From positions 11,447,501 through 11,511,500 of the forward strand of contig CM076949.1 of assembly GCA_039566865.1 (NCBI GenBank): a stretch of DNA of 64,000 bases, written 5' to 3'. Origin of the DNA: Aurelia coerulea (taxonomy: Eukaryota; Cnidaria; Scyphozoa; Semaeostomeae; Ulmaridae). Within the stretch, counting starts at the first letter, position 1, and each line of letters opens with the position of its first letter. The notes under the pieces are model-generated. The model was not told the DNA's origin. It saw nothing but the letters and a program-made list of their open reading frames with translations, and did no database searches. This document shows, piece by piece, positions 47,401 through 62,200 of the stretch. A program made the position numbers and the translations under genes.

Positions 47401-50400
47401 ATCGACTAATTAATCGTCTATTTTCTCAAAGAAAACAGAATATAAACACAAAAACTGTGGATTAACGTAACTTAGTAGATACAATTTATATTAGAAAGCG
47501 TATTGCACTCATCGTTCTTTAAAACTTTAGTTCTACCAGTGACTTGTTTTATAGCATTATATTAGTGTTGCAGCAATAATTCTTGGAAACATTACTATAG
47601 ACATTAGTTTTTTTTCTTTAGTCTTGTTATAGCTTTACTGCATAAACAAACTTTGATTACTTAGATGTTTATTTTCTGAAAGAAAACAAAATATAAAAAC
47701 AAAAAGTGTTGTTTAACGTTCTTTAGTAGCTACAATATATATTATAAAGACTATTGCACTCATTGGCATTTAAAACTTTAGTTCTGCCAGTAACTTCTAG
47801 TATAGCACTATATTAGTGCTGCAGCAACGATTCTTGGATAAATTATTATAGATATTGGTTTTTTTTTAGTCTCATTTTAGCTTGACTGCATAAACAAACA
47901 TCGATTTATAAAATGGTTATTTTCTCAAAGAAAACAAAATATAAACACAAAAAGTGTGCATTAACGTACTTGAGTAGCTACAATATATATTATAAAGAGT
48001 ATTGCACTTATCGGCCTTTAAACTTTAGTTCTGCCAGTAACTTCTATTAAAGCACTATATTAGTGCTGTAGCAACCGTACTTGGAAACATTACTATAGCC
48101 ATTAGTTTTTTCTTTAGTCTCATTTCAGCTTTACTGCATAAACAAACATCGATTAATAAAATGGTTATTTTTTAAAAGAAAACAAAATATAAACACAAAA
48201 AGTGTACATTAACGTACTTGAGTAGCTACAGTTCATATTATAAAGACTATTGCACTCATTGGCATTTAAAACTTTAGTTCTGCCAGTAACTTCTAGTATA
48301 GCACTATATTAGTGCTGCAGCAACGATTCTTTGATAAATTATTATAGATATTGGTTTTTTTTTAGTCTCATTTTAGCTTGACTGCATAAACAAACATCGA
48401 TTTATATAATGGTTATTTTCTCAAAGAAAACAAAATATAAACACAAAAAGTGTGCATTAACGTACTTGAGTAGCTACAATTCATATTATAAAAAGTATTG
48501 CACTCATCGGCCTTTAAAACTTTAGTTCTGCCAGTAACTTCTATTATAGCACTATATTAGTGCTGCAGCAACCGTTCTTGGAAACATTACTATAGCCATT
48601 AGTGTTTTCTTTAGTCTCATTTTAGCTTTACTGCATAAACAAACATCGATTAATAAAATGGTTATTTTTTAAAAGAAAACAAAATATAAACACAAAAAGT
48701 GTGCATGAACGTACTTTAGTAGCTACAATATGTATTATAAAGAGTATTGCACTCATCGGCCTTTAAAACTTTTTGTTCTGCCAGTAACTTCTATTAAAGC
48801 ACTATATTAGTGCTGTAGCAACCGTATTTGGAAACATTACTATAGCCATTAGTTTTTTCTTTAGTCTCGCTTTAGCTTTACTGCATAAACAAACATTGAT
48901 TACTTAAATGTTTATTTTATCAAAGAAAACAAAATATAAACACAAAAAGTGTGGATTAACGTACTACAACTTATATAATAATCTATTGCACTCATCGTTC
49001 TTTAAAACTTTCGTTCGGCCAATAACTTCTTTTATAGCACTCTTTTAGTGCTGCAGCAACCCTTCTTCGAACAATACTATAGCCATTGATTTTTCTTTAG
49101 TCTCATTTTAGCTTTTTTACATAAACAAACATCGACTAATTAACTGTTTATTTTCCCAAAGAAAACAGAATATAAACACACAAACTGTGGATTAACGTAA
49201 CTTAGTAGATACAATTTATATTAGAAAGCGTATTGCACTCATCGTTCTTTAAAACTTTAGTTCTACCAGTAACTTCTTTTATAGCATTATATTAGTGCTG
49301 CAGCAATCATTCTTGGAAACATTACTATAGACATTAGTTTTTTTTCTTTAGTTTTGTTATAGCTTTACTGCATAAACAAACTTTGATTACTTAAATGTTT
49401 ATTTTCTCAAAGAAAACAAAATATAAAAACAAAAAGTGTGGATTAACGTTCTTTAGTAGCTACAATATATATTCTAAAGAGTATTGCACTCATCGACCTT
49501 TAAAACTTTAGCTCTGCGAGTAACTTCTATTTTAGCACTATATTAGTGCTGCAGCAACGATTCTTTGATAAATTATTATAGATATTAGTTTTTTCTTTAG
49601 TCTCATTTTAGCTTCGCTGCATAACAACCATCGACTAATTAATTGTTTATTTTCTTAAAGAAAACAAAATATAAACACAAAAAGTGTGCATTAACGTACT
49701 TGAGTAGCTACAATTCATATTATAAAAAGTATTGCACTCATCGGCCTTTAAAACTTTAGCTCTGCCAGTAACTACTATTTTAGCACTATATTAGTGGTGC
49801 AACAACGATTCTTTGATAAATAATTATAGATATTAGTTTTCTCTTTAGTCTCATTTTAGCTTTACTGCATAACAACCATCGACTAATTAATTGTTTATTT
49901 TTTTAAAGAAAACAAAATATAAACACAAAAAGTGTGGATTAACGTACTTGAGTAGCTACAATTCATATTATAAAAAGTATTGCACTCATCGGCCTTTAAA
50001 ACTTTAGTTCTGCCAGTAACTTCTATTATAGAACTATATTAGTGCTGCAGCACCCGTTCTTGCAAACATTACTATAGCCATTAGTTTTTTCTTTAGTCTC
50101 ATTTTAACTTTACTGCATAAACAAACATCGATTAATAAAATGGTTATTTTCTTAAAGAAAGCAAAATATAAACACGAAAAGTGTGCATTAACGTACTTGA
50201 GTAGCTACAATTCATATTATAAAAATTAGTGCACTCATCGGCCTTTAAAACTTTAGCTCTGCCAGTAACTACTATTTTAGCACTAAAGTTCTTTAAAACT
50301 TTAGTTCTACCAGTAACTTCTTTTATAGCATTATATTAGTGCTGCAGCAATCATTCTTGGAAACATTACTATAGACATTAGTTTTTTTTCTTTAGTTTTG

Positions 50401-53400
50401 TTTTAGCTTTACTGCATAAACAAACTTTGATTACTTAAATGTTTATTTTCTCAAAGAAAACAAAATATAAAAACAAAAAGTGTGGATTAACGTTCTTTAT
50501 TAGCTACAATATATCTTCTAAAGAGTATTGCACTCATCGGCCTTTAAAACTTTAGTTCTGCGAGTAACTTCTATTTTAGCACTATATTAGTGCTGCAGCA
50601 ACCATTCTTAGAAACATTACTATAGCCATTAGTTTTTTTCTTTAGTCTCATTTTTGCTTTACTGCATCAACAAACATCGATTAATAAAATGGTTATTTTC
50701 AAAAAGAAAACAAAATATAAACACAAAAAGTGTGCATTAACGTACTTGAGTAGCTACAATTCATATTATAAAAAGTATTGCACTCATCGGCCTTTAAAAC
50801 TTTAGTTCTGCCAGTAACTTCTATTATAGCACTATATTAGTGCTGCAGCAACCATTCTTGGAAACATTACTATAGACATCAGTTTTTTCTATAGTCTCGT
50901 TTTAGCTTTACTGCATAAACAAACATTGATTACTTAAATGTTTATTTTATCAAAGAAAACAACATATAAACAAAAAAGTGTGGATTAACGTACTTTAAGA
51001 TTTACAACTTATATTATAAAAACTAATACACTCATCGCTCTTTAAAACTTTCGTTCGGCCTGTAACTTCTAGTATAGCACTATATTAGTGCTGCAGCAAC
51101 CCTTCTTTGAACATTACTATAGCCATTGATTTATCTTTAGTCTTAATTTTAGCTTTATTACATAAACAAACATCGACTAATTAACTGTTTATTTTCTAAA
51201 AGAAAATAGAATATAAACACAAAATTTGTGGTTTAACGTATTTTAGTAGCTACAATATATATTATAAAGAGTATTGCACTCATTGTCCTTTAAAACTTTA
51301 GTTCTACCATTAAATTCTTCTATAGCACTATATTAGTGCTGCAGCAACCCTTCTTGGAACAATACTCTAGACATTAGTTTTTTCTTTAGTCTCACTTTAG
51401 CTTTACTGCAAAACAACCATCGACTAATCAATTGTTTGTTTTCTTAAAGAAAACAAAATATAAACGCAAAAAGTGTGCATTAACGTACTTTAGTAGCTAC
51501 AATATATATTATAAAGAGTATTGCACTCATCGTCCTTTAACACTTTAGTTCTGCCAGTAACTTCTATTATAGCACTATATTAGTGCTGTAGCAACCGTTC
51601 TTAGAAACATTATTATAGCCATTATTTTTTCTCTAGTCTCATTTTAGCTTTACTGCATAAACAAACATCGATTAATAAAATGGTTATTTTTTAAAAGAAA
51701 ACAAAATATAAACACAAAAAGTGTACATTAACGTACTTGAGTAGCTACAGTTCATATTATAAAGACTATTGCACTCATTAGCATTTAAAACTTTAGTTCT
51801 GCCAGTAACTTCTAGTATAGCACTATATTAGTGCTGCAGCAACGATTCTTGGATAAATTATTATAGATATTGGTTTTTTTTAGTCTCATTTTAGCTTTGC
51901 TGCATAACAACCATCGACTAATTAATCGTTTATTTTCTTAAAGAAAACAAAATATAAACAAACAAAGTGTGGATTAACGTACTTTAGTAGCTACAATATA
52001 TATTATAAAGAGTATTGCACTCATCGGCCTTTAAAACTTTTTGTTCTGCCAGTAACTTCTATTTAAGCACTATATTAGTGCTGTAGCAACTGTACTTGGA
52101 AACATTACTATAGCCATTAGTTTTTTCTTTAGTCTCATTTCAATTTTACTGCATAAACAAACATCGATTAATAAAATGGTTATTTTTTAAAAGAAAGCAA
52201 AATATAAACACAAAAAGTGTACATTAACGTACTTGAGTAGCTACAGTTCATATTATAATGACTATTGCACTCATTGGCATTTAAAACTTTAGTTCTGCCA
52301 GTAACTTCTAGTATAGCACTATATTAGTGCTGCAGCAACGATTCTTGGATAAATTATTATAGATATTGGTTTTTTTTTAGTCTCATTTTAGCTTGAGTGC
52401 ATAAACAAACATCGATTTATAAAATGGTTATTTTCTCAAAGAAAACAAAATATAAACACAAAAAGTGTGCATTAACGTACTTGAGTAGCTACAATTCATA
52501 TTATAAAAAGTATTGCACTCATCGGCCTTTAAAACTTTAGTTCTGCCAGTAACTTCTATTATAGCACTATATTAGTGCTGCAGCAACCGTTCTTGGAAAC
52601 ATTACTATAGCCATTAGTGTTTTCTTTAGTCTGATTTTAGCTTTACTGCATAAACAAACATCGATTAATAAAATGGTTATTTTTTAAAAGAAAACAAAAT
52701 ATAAACACAAAAAGTGTACATTAACGTACTTGAGTAGCTACAGTTCATATTATAAAGACTATTGCACTCATTGGCATTTAAAACTTTAGTTCTGCCAGTA
52801 ACTTCTAGTATAGCACAATATTAGTGCTGCAGCAACGATTCTTGGATAAATTATTATAGATATTGGTTTTTTTTAGTCTCATTTTAGCTTTGCTGCATAA
52901 CAACCATCGACTAATTAATTGTTTATTTTCTTAAAGAAAACAAAATATAAACAAACAAAGTGTGGATTAACGTACTTTAGTAGCTACAATTCATATTATA
53001 AAAAGTATTGCACTCATCGGCCTTTAAAACTTTAGTTCTGCCAGTAACTTCTATTATAGCACTATATTAGTGCTGTAGCAACCATACTTGGAAACATTAC
53101 TATAGCCATTAGTTTTTTCTTTAGTCTCATTTCAGCTTTACTGCATAAACAAACATCGATTAATAAAATGGTTATTTTCTCAAAGAAAACAAAATTTAAA
53201 CACAAAAAGTGTGCATTAACGTACTTGAGTAGCTACAATTCATATTATAAAAAGTATTGCACTCATCGGCCTTTAATACTTTAGTTCTGTAAGTAACTTC
53301 TTTTTTTGCACTATATTAGTGCTGCAGCAATGATTCTTGGATAAATTATTATATATTTTAGTTTTTCTTTAGTCTCATTTTAGCTTTGCTGCATTAACAA

Positions 53401-56400
53401 ACATCGATTTATAAAATGGTTATTTTCTCAAAGAAAATAAAATATAAACACAAAAAGTGTGCATTAACGTACTTGAAGAGCTACAATTCATATTATAAAA
53501 AGTATTGCACTCATCGGCCTTTAAAACTTAAGTTCTGCCAGTAACTTCTATTATAGCACTATATTAGTGCTGCAGCAACCATTCTTGGAAACATTACTAT
53601 AGCCATTAGTTTTTTCTTTAGTCTCGCTTTAGCTTTACTGCATAAACAAACATTGATTACTTAAATGTTTATTTTATCAAAGAAAACAACAAATAAACAC
53701 AAAAAGTGTGGATTAACGTACTACAACTTATATTATAATCTATTGCACTCATCGTTCTTTAAAACTTTCATTCGGCCAATAACTTCTTTTATAGCACTCT
53801 TTTAGTGCTGCAGAAACCCTTCTTCGAACAATACTATAGCCATTGATTTTTCTTTAGTCTCAATTTAGCTTTATTACATAAACAAACATCGACTAATTAA
53901 CTGTTTATTTTCCCAAAGAAAACAGAATATAAACACACAAACTGTGGATTAACGTAACTTAGTAGATACAATTTATATTAGAAAGCGTATTGCACTCATC
54001 GTTCTTTAAAACTTTAGTTCTACCAGTAACTTCTTTTATAGCATTATATTAGTGCTGCAGCAATCATTCTTGGAAACATTACTATAGACATTAGTTTTTT
54101 TTTCTTTAGTTTTGTTATAGCTTTACTGCATAAACAAACTTTGATTACTTAAATGTTTATTTTCTCAAAGAAAACAACAAATAAACAAAAAAGTGTGGAT
54201 TAACGTACTTTAAGATTTACAACTTATATTATAAAAACTAATACACTCATCGCTCTTTAAAACTTTCGTTCGGCCAGTAACTTCTTTAATAGCACTCTAT
54301 TAGTGCTGCAGCAACCCTTCTTTGAACATTACTATAGCCATTGATTTATCTTTAGTCTTATTTTAGCTTTATTACATAAACAAACATCGACTAATTAACT
54401 GTTTATTTTCTCAAAGAAAACAGAATATAAACACAAAATTTGTGGATTAACGTAATTTAGTAGCTACAATAAAGATTATAAAGAATATTGCACTCATCGG
54501 CCTAAAAAACTTTAGTTCTGCCAGTAACTTCTATTATAGCACTATATTAGTGCTGCAGCAAAGATTCTTGGAAACATTACTATAGCCATTAGTTTTTTTC
54601 TTTAGCTTCATTTTTGCTTTACTGCATCAACTAACATCGATTAATAAATGTGTTATTTTTTAAAAGAAAACAAAATATAAACACAAAAAGTGTGCATTGA
54701 CGTACTTGAGTAGCTACAATTCATATTATAAAGAGTGTTGCACTCATTGGCCTTTAAAACTTTAGTTCTGCGAGTAACTTCTATTATAGCACTATATTAG
54801 TGCTGCAGCAACGATTCTTGGATAAATTATTATAGACATTAGTTTTTTCTTTAGTCTCATTTTAGCTTTACTGCACAACAACCATCGACTAATTACTTGT
54901 TTATTTTCTTAAAGAAATTAAAATATATTATAAGGAGTATTGCATTCATCGGCCTTTAAAACTTTAGTTCTGCCAGTAACTTCTATTATAGCACTATATT
55001 AGTGCTGCAGCAACCATTTTTGGATAAATTATTATATACATTAGTTTTTCTTTAGTCTCATTTTAGCTTTACTGCATAAACAAACATCGATTTATAAAAT
55101 GGTTATTTTCTCAACGAAAACAAAATATAGACACAAAAAGTGTGCATTAACGTACTTGAGTAGCTACAAGTCATATTATAAAAAGTATTGCACTCAATTT
55201 TCTTTAAAACTTTAGTTCTACCAGTAAATTCTTCTATAGCGCTATATTAGTGCTGCAGCGACCCTTCTTGGAACAATACTATAGAGATTAGTTTTTTCTT
55301 TAGTCTCATTTTAGCTTTAGTGCATACACAAATTTGTATTAATTAAATGTTTATATTCTCAAAGAAAACAAAATATAAACATAAAAAGTGTGGATTAACG
55401 TACTTTAGTAGCTACAATTTATATTATAAAGAGTATTGCACTCATCGGCCTTTAAAACATTCGTTCTGCCAGTAACTTCTATTATAGCACTATATTAGTG
55501 ATGCAGCAACGATTCTTGGATAAATTATTATATACATTAGTTTTTCTGTAGTCTCATTTTAGCTTTACTGCATAAACAAACATCGATTTATAAAATGGTT
55601 ATTTTCTCAAAGAAAACAAAATATAAACGCAAAAAGTGTGCATTAACGTACTTGAGTAGCTACAATTCATATTATAAAAAGTATTGCACTCATCGGCCTT
55701 TAAAACTTTAGTTCTGCCAGTAAATTCTTCTATAGCGCTATATTAGTGCTGCAGCGACCCTTCTTGGAACAATACTATAGAGATTAGTTTTTTCTTTAGT
55801 CTCATTTTAGCTTTAGTGCATACACAAATTTGTATTAATTAAATGTTTATATTCTCAAAGAAAACAAAATATAAACATAAAAAGTGTGGATTAACGTACT
55901 TTAGTAGCTACAATTTATATTATAAAGAGTATTGCACTCATCGGCCTTTAAAACATTCGTTCTGCCAGTAACTTCTATTATAGCACTATATTAGTGATGC
56001 AGCAACGATTCTTGGATAAATTATTATATACATTAGTTTTTCTGTAGTCTCATTTTAGCTTTACTGCATAAACAAACATCGATTTATAAAATGGTTATTT
56101 TCTCAAAGAAAACAAAATATAAACGCAAAAAGTGTGCATTAACGTACTTGAGTAGCTACAATTCATATTATAAAAAGTATTGCACTCATCGGCCTTTAAA
56201 ACTTTAGTTCTGCCAGTAACTTCTTTTTTTTGCACTATATTAGTGCTGCAGCAACGATTCTTGGATAAATTATTATATACATTATTTTTTCTTTAGTCTC
56301 ATTTTAGCTTTACTGCATAAACAATCATTGATTACTTAAATGTTTAATTTATCAAAGAAAACAACAAATAAACACAAAAAGTGTGGATTAACGTACTAAA

Positions 56401-59266
56401 ACTTATATTATAAAAACTATTGCACTCATCGTTCTTTAAAACTTTCGTTCGGCCAGTAACTTCTTTAATGGCACTCTTTTAGTGCTGCAGCAACCCTTCT
56501 TCGAACAATACTATAGCCATTGATTTTTCTTTAGTCTCATTTTAGCTTTATTACATAAACAAACATCGACTAATTAATCGTCTATTTTCTCAAAGAAAAC
56601 AGAATATAAACACAAAAACTGTGGATTAACGTAACTTAGTAGATACAATTTATATTAGAAAGCGTATTGCACTCATCGTTCTTTAAAACTTTAGTTCTAC
56701 CAGTGTCTTGTTTTATAGCATTATATTAGTGTTGCAGCAATCATTCTTGGAAACATTACTATAGACATTAGTTTTTTTTTCTTAAGTCTTGTTTTAGCTT
56801 TACTGCATAAACAAACTTTGATTACTTAGATGTTTATTTTCTGAAAGAAAACAAAATATAAAAACAAAAAGTGTTGTTTAACGTTCTTTAGTAGCTACAA
56901 TATATATTATAAAGACTATTGCACTCATTGGCACTTAAAACTTTAGTTCTGCCAGTAACTTCTAGTATAGCACTATATTAGTGCTGCAGCAACGATTCTT
57001 GGATAAATTATTATAGATATTGGTTTTTTTTTAGTCTCATTTTAGCTTGACTGCATAAACAAACATCGATTTATAAAATGGTTATTTTCTCAAAGAAAAC
57101 AAAATATAAACACAAAAAGTGTGCATTAACGTACTTGAGTAGCTACAATATATATTATAAAGAGTATTGCACTTATCGGCCTTTAAAACTTTAGTTCTGC
57201 CAGTAACTTCTATTAAAGCACTATATTAGTGCTGTAGCAACCGTACTTGGAAACATTACTATAGCCATTAGTTTTTTCTTTAGTCTCATTTCAGCTTTAC
57301 TGCATAAACAAACATCGATTAATAAAATGGTTATTTTTTAAAAGAAAACAAAATATAAACACAAAAAGTGTACATTAACGTACTTGAGTAGCTACAGTTC
57401 ATATTATAAAGACTATTGCACTCATTGGCATTTAAAACTTTAGTTCTGCCAGTAACTTCTAGTATAGCACTATATTAGTGCTGCAGCAACGATTCTTGGA
57501 TAAATTATTATAGATATTGGTTTTTTTTTAGTCTCATTTTAGCTTGACTGCCTAAACAAACATCGATTTATAAAATGGTTATTTTCTCAAAGAAAACAAA
57601 ATATAAACACAAAAAGTGTGCATTAACGTACTTGAGTAGCTACAATTCATATTATAAAAAGTATTGCACTCATCGGCCTTTAAAACTTTAGTTCTGCCAG
57701 TAACTTCTATTATAGCACTATATTAGTGCTGCAGCAACCGTTCTTGGAAACATTACTATAGCCATTAGTGTTTTCTTTAGTCTCATTTTAGCTTTACTGC
57801 ATAAACAAACATCGATTAATAAAATGGTTATTTTTTAAAAGAAAACAAAATATAAACACAAAAAGTGTGCATTAACGTACTTTAGTAGCTACAATATGTA
57901 TTATAAAGAGTATTGCACTCATCGGCCTTTAAAACTTTTTGTTCTGCCAGTAACTTCTATTAAAGCACTATATTAGTGCTGTAGCAACCGTATTTGGAAA
58001 CATTACTATAGCCATTAGTTTTTTCTTTAGTCTCGTTTTAGCTTTACTGCATAAACAAACATTGATTACTTAAATGTTTATTTTATCAAAGAAAACAAAA
58101 TATAAACACAAAAAGTGTGGATTAACGTACTACAACTTATATAATAATCTATTGCACTCATCGTTCTTTAAAACTTTCGTTCGGCCAATAACTTCTTTTA
58201 TAGCACTCTTTTAGTGCTGCAGCAACCCTTCTTCGAACAATACTATAGCCATTGATTTTTCTTTAGTCTCATTTTAGCTTTTTTACATAAACAAACATCG
58301 ACTAATTAACTGTTTATTTTCCCAAAGAAAACAGAATATAAACACACAAACTGTGGATTAACGTAACTTAGTAGATACAATTTATATTAGAAAGCGTATT
58401 GCACTCATCGTTCTTTAAAACTTTAATTCTACCAGTAACTTCTTTTATAGCATTATATTAGTGCTGCAGCAATCATTCTTGGAAACATTACTATAGACAT
58501 TAGTTTTTTTTCTTTAGTTTTGTTATAGCTTTACTGCATAAACAAACTTTGATTACTTAAATGTTTATTTTCTCAAAGAAAACAAAATATAAAAACAAAA
58601 AGTGTGGATTAACGTTCTTTAGTAGCTACAATATATATTCTAAAGAGTATTGCACTCATCGACCTTTAAAACTTTAGCTCTGCGAGTAACTTCTATTTTA
58701 GCACTATATTAGTGCTGCAGCAACGATTCTTTGATAAATTATTATAGATATTAGTTTTTTCTTTAGTCTCATTTTAGCTTCGCTGCATAACAACCATCGA
58801 CTAATTAATTGTTTATTTTCTTAAAGAAAACAAAATATAAACACAAAAAGTGTGCATTAACGTACTTGAGTAGCTACAATTCATATTATAAAAAGTATTG
58901 CACTCATCGGCCTTTAAAACTTTAGCTCTGCCAGTAACTACTATTTTAGCACTATATTAGTGGTGCAGCAACGATTCTTTGATAAATAATTATAGATATT
59001 AGTTTTCTCTTTAGTCTCATTTTAGCTTTACTGCATAACAACCATCGACTAATTAATTGTTTATTTTTTTAAAGAAAACAAAATATAAACACAAAAAGTG
59101 TGGATTAACGTACTTGAGTAGCTACAATTCATATTATAAAAAGTATTGCACTCATCGGCCTTTAAAACTTTAGTTCTGCCAGTAACTTCTATTATAGAAC
59201 TATATTAGTGCTGCAGCACCCGTTCTTGCAAACATTACTATAGCCATTAGTTTTTTCTTTAGTCTC
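41431..59266 (+). repeat. Long tandem higher-order duplication, 8.67 kb and 9.17 kb copies
   Basis: Copy 1 is about 41431-50100 and copy 2 about 50101-59266. The offset is 8670 at 41611, 42181 and 41431, about 8668 at 46571, then about 9166 from 55.7 kb to the end. The increase of 496 bp comes from a two-monomer unit present once in copy 1 and twice in copy 2 (TATAGCGC at 55235 and 55731). In the lines I compared, 60-base stretches differ at zero to two positions. Boundaries are approximate because they lie in satellite sequence. Confidence 0.88.
55235..56226 (+). repeat. 496-bp two-monomer tandem duplication
   Basis: The units start at 55235 and 55731 and share private variants (TATAGCGCTATATTAGTGC, GCAGCGACCCTTC, GTGCATACACAAATTTGTAT, AAAACATTCGTTCTGCC, AGTGATGCAGC). 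The corresponding place in the other long copy, from about 46569, has only one such unit. After the second unit, the sequence returns to the shared order at the TTTTTTTTGCA variant. Confidence 0.88.
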
Positions 59267-62200
59267 ATTTTAGCTTTACTGCATAAACAAACATCGATTA
59301 ATAAAATGGTTATTTTCTCAAAGAAAATAAAATATAAACACAAAAAGTGTGCATTAACGTACTTGAGTAGCTAAAATTCATATTATAAAAAGTTTTGCAC
59401 TCATCGGCCTTTAAAACTTTAGTTCTTCCAGTAACTTCTATTATAGCACTATATTAGTGCTGCAGCAACCGTTCTTAGAAATATTACTATAGCCATTAGT
59501 TTTTTCTTTAGTCTCATTTTAGCTTTGCTGCATTAACAAACATCGATTTATAAAATGGTTATTTTCTCAAAGAAAATAAAATATAAACACAAAAAGTGTG
59601 CATTAACGTACTTGAGTAGCTACAATTCATATTATAAAAAGTATTGCACTCATCGGCCTTTAAAACTTAAGTTCTGCAAGTAACTTCTATTATAGCACTA
59701 TATTAGTGCTGCAGCAATCATTCTTGGAAACATTACTATAGACATTAGTTTTTTTTCTTTAGTTTTGTTATAGCTTTACTGCATAAACAAACTTTGATTA
59801 CTTAAATGTTTATTTTCTCAAAGAAAACAAAATATAAAAACAAAAAGTGTGGATTAACGTTCTTTAGTAGCTACAATATATATTAGAAAGCGTATTGCAC
59901 TCATCGTTCTTTAAAACTTTAATTCTACCAGTAACTTCTTTTATAGCATTATATTAGTGCTGCAGCAATCATTCTTGGAAACATTACTATAGACATTAGT
60001 TTTTTTTCTTTAGTTTTGTTATAGCTTTACTGCATAAACAAACTTTGATTACTTAAATGTTTATTTTCTCAAAGAAAACAAAATATAAAAACAAAAAGTG
60101 TGGATTAACGTTCTTTAGTAGCTACAATATATATTCTAAAGAGTATTGCACTCATCGACCTTTAAAACTTTAGCTCTGCGAGTAACTTCTATTTTAGCAC
60201 TATATTAGTGCTGCAGCAACCGTTCTTAGAAATATTACTATAGCCATTAGTTTTTTCTTTAGTCTCATTTTAGCTTTGCTGCATTAACAAACATCGATTT
60301 ATAAAATGGTTATTTTCTCAAAGAAAATAAAATATAAACACAAAAAGTGTGCATTAACGTACTTGAGTAGCTACAATTCATATTATAAAAAGTATTGCAC
60401 TCATCGGCCTTTAAAACTTAAGTTCTGCAAGTAACTTCTATTATAGCACTATATTAGTGCTGCAGCAATCATTCTTGGAAACATTACTATAGACATTAGT
60501 TTTTTTTCTTTAGTTTTGTTATAGCTTTACTGCATAAACAAACTTTGATTACTTAAATGTTTATTTTCTCAAAGAAAACAAAATATAAAAACAAAAAGTG
60601 TGGATTAACGTTCTTTAGTAGCTACAATATATATTCTAAAGAGTATTGCACTCATCGGCCTTTAAAACTTTAGTTCTGCGAGTAACTTCTATTATAGCAC
60701 TATATTAGTGCTGCAGCACCCGTTCTTGCAAACATTACTATAGCCATTAGTTTTTTCTTTAGTCTCATTTTAGCTTTACTGCATAAACAAACATCGATTA
60801 ATAAAATGGTTATTTTCTTAAAGAAAGCAATATATAAACACAAAAAGTGTGCATTAACGTACTTGAGTAGCTAAAATTCATATTATAAAAAGTTTTGCAC
60901 TCATCGGCCTTTAAAACTTTAGTTCTTCCAGTAACTTCTATTATAGCACTATATTAGTGCTGCAGCAACCGTTCTTAGAAACATTACTATAGCCATTAGT
61001 TTTTTCTTTAGTCTCATTCTAGCTTTACTGCATAAACAAATATCGATTAATAATATGGTTATTTTCTCAAAGAAAACAATATATAAACACAAAAAGTGTG
61101 CATTAACGTACTTGAGTAGCTACAATTCATATTATAAAAAGGATTGCCCTCATCGGCCTTTAAAACTTAAGTTCTGCCAGTAACTGCTATTATAGCACTA
61201 TATTAGTGCTGCAGCAACCGTTCTTAGAAACATTACTATAGCCATTAGTTTTTTCTTTAGTCTCATTCTAGCTTTACTGCATAAACAAACATCGACTAAT
61301 TAATTGTTTATTTTCTTAAAGAAAACGAAATATAAACACAAAAAGTGTGGATTAACGTACTTTAGTAGCTACTATATCTATTATAAAGAGTATTGCACTC
61401 ATCGGCCTTTAAAACTTTAGTTCTTCCAGTAACTTCTATTATAGCACTATATTAGTGCTGCAGCAACCGTTCTTAGAAACATTACTATAGCCATTAGTTT
61501 TTTCTTTAGTCTCATTCTAGCTTTACTGCATAAACAAATATCGATTAATAAAATGGTTATTTTCTCAAAGAAAACAATATATAAACACAAAAAGTGTGCA
61601 TTAACGTACTTGAGTAGCTACAATTCATATTATAAAAAGGATTGCCCTCATCGGCCTTTAAAACTTAAGTTCTGCCAGTAACTTCTATTATAGCACTATA
61701 TTAGTGCTGCAGCAACCGTTCTTAGAAATATTACTATAGCCATTAGTTTTTTCTTTAGTCTCATTTTAGCTTTGCTGCATTAACAAACATCGATTTATAA
61801 AATGGTTATTTTCTCAAAGAAAATAAAATATAAACACAAAAAGTGTGCATTAACGTACTTGAGTAGCTACAATTCATATTATAAAAAGTATTGCACTCAT
61901 CGGCCTTTAAAACTTAAGTTCTGCAAGTAACTTCTATTATAGCACTATATTAGTGCTGCAGCAATCATTCTTGGAAACATTACTATAGACATTAGTTTTT
62001 TTTCTTTAGTTTTGTTATAGCTTTACTGCATAAACAAACTTTGATTACTTAAATGTTTATTTTCTCAAAGAAAACAAAATATAAAAACAAAAAGTGTGGA
62101 TTAACGTTCTTTAGTAGCTACAATATATATTCTAAAGAGTATTGCACTCATCGACCTTTAAAACTTTAGCTCTGCGAGTAACTTCTATTTTAGCACTATA

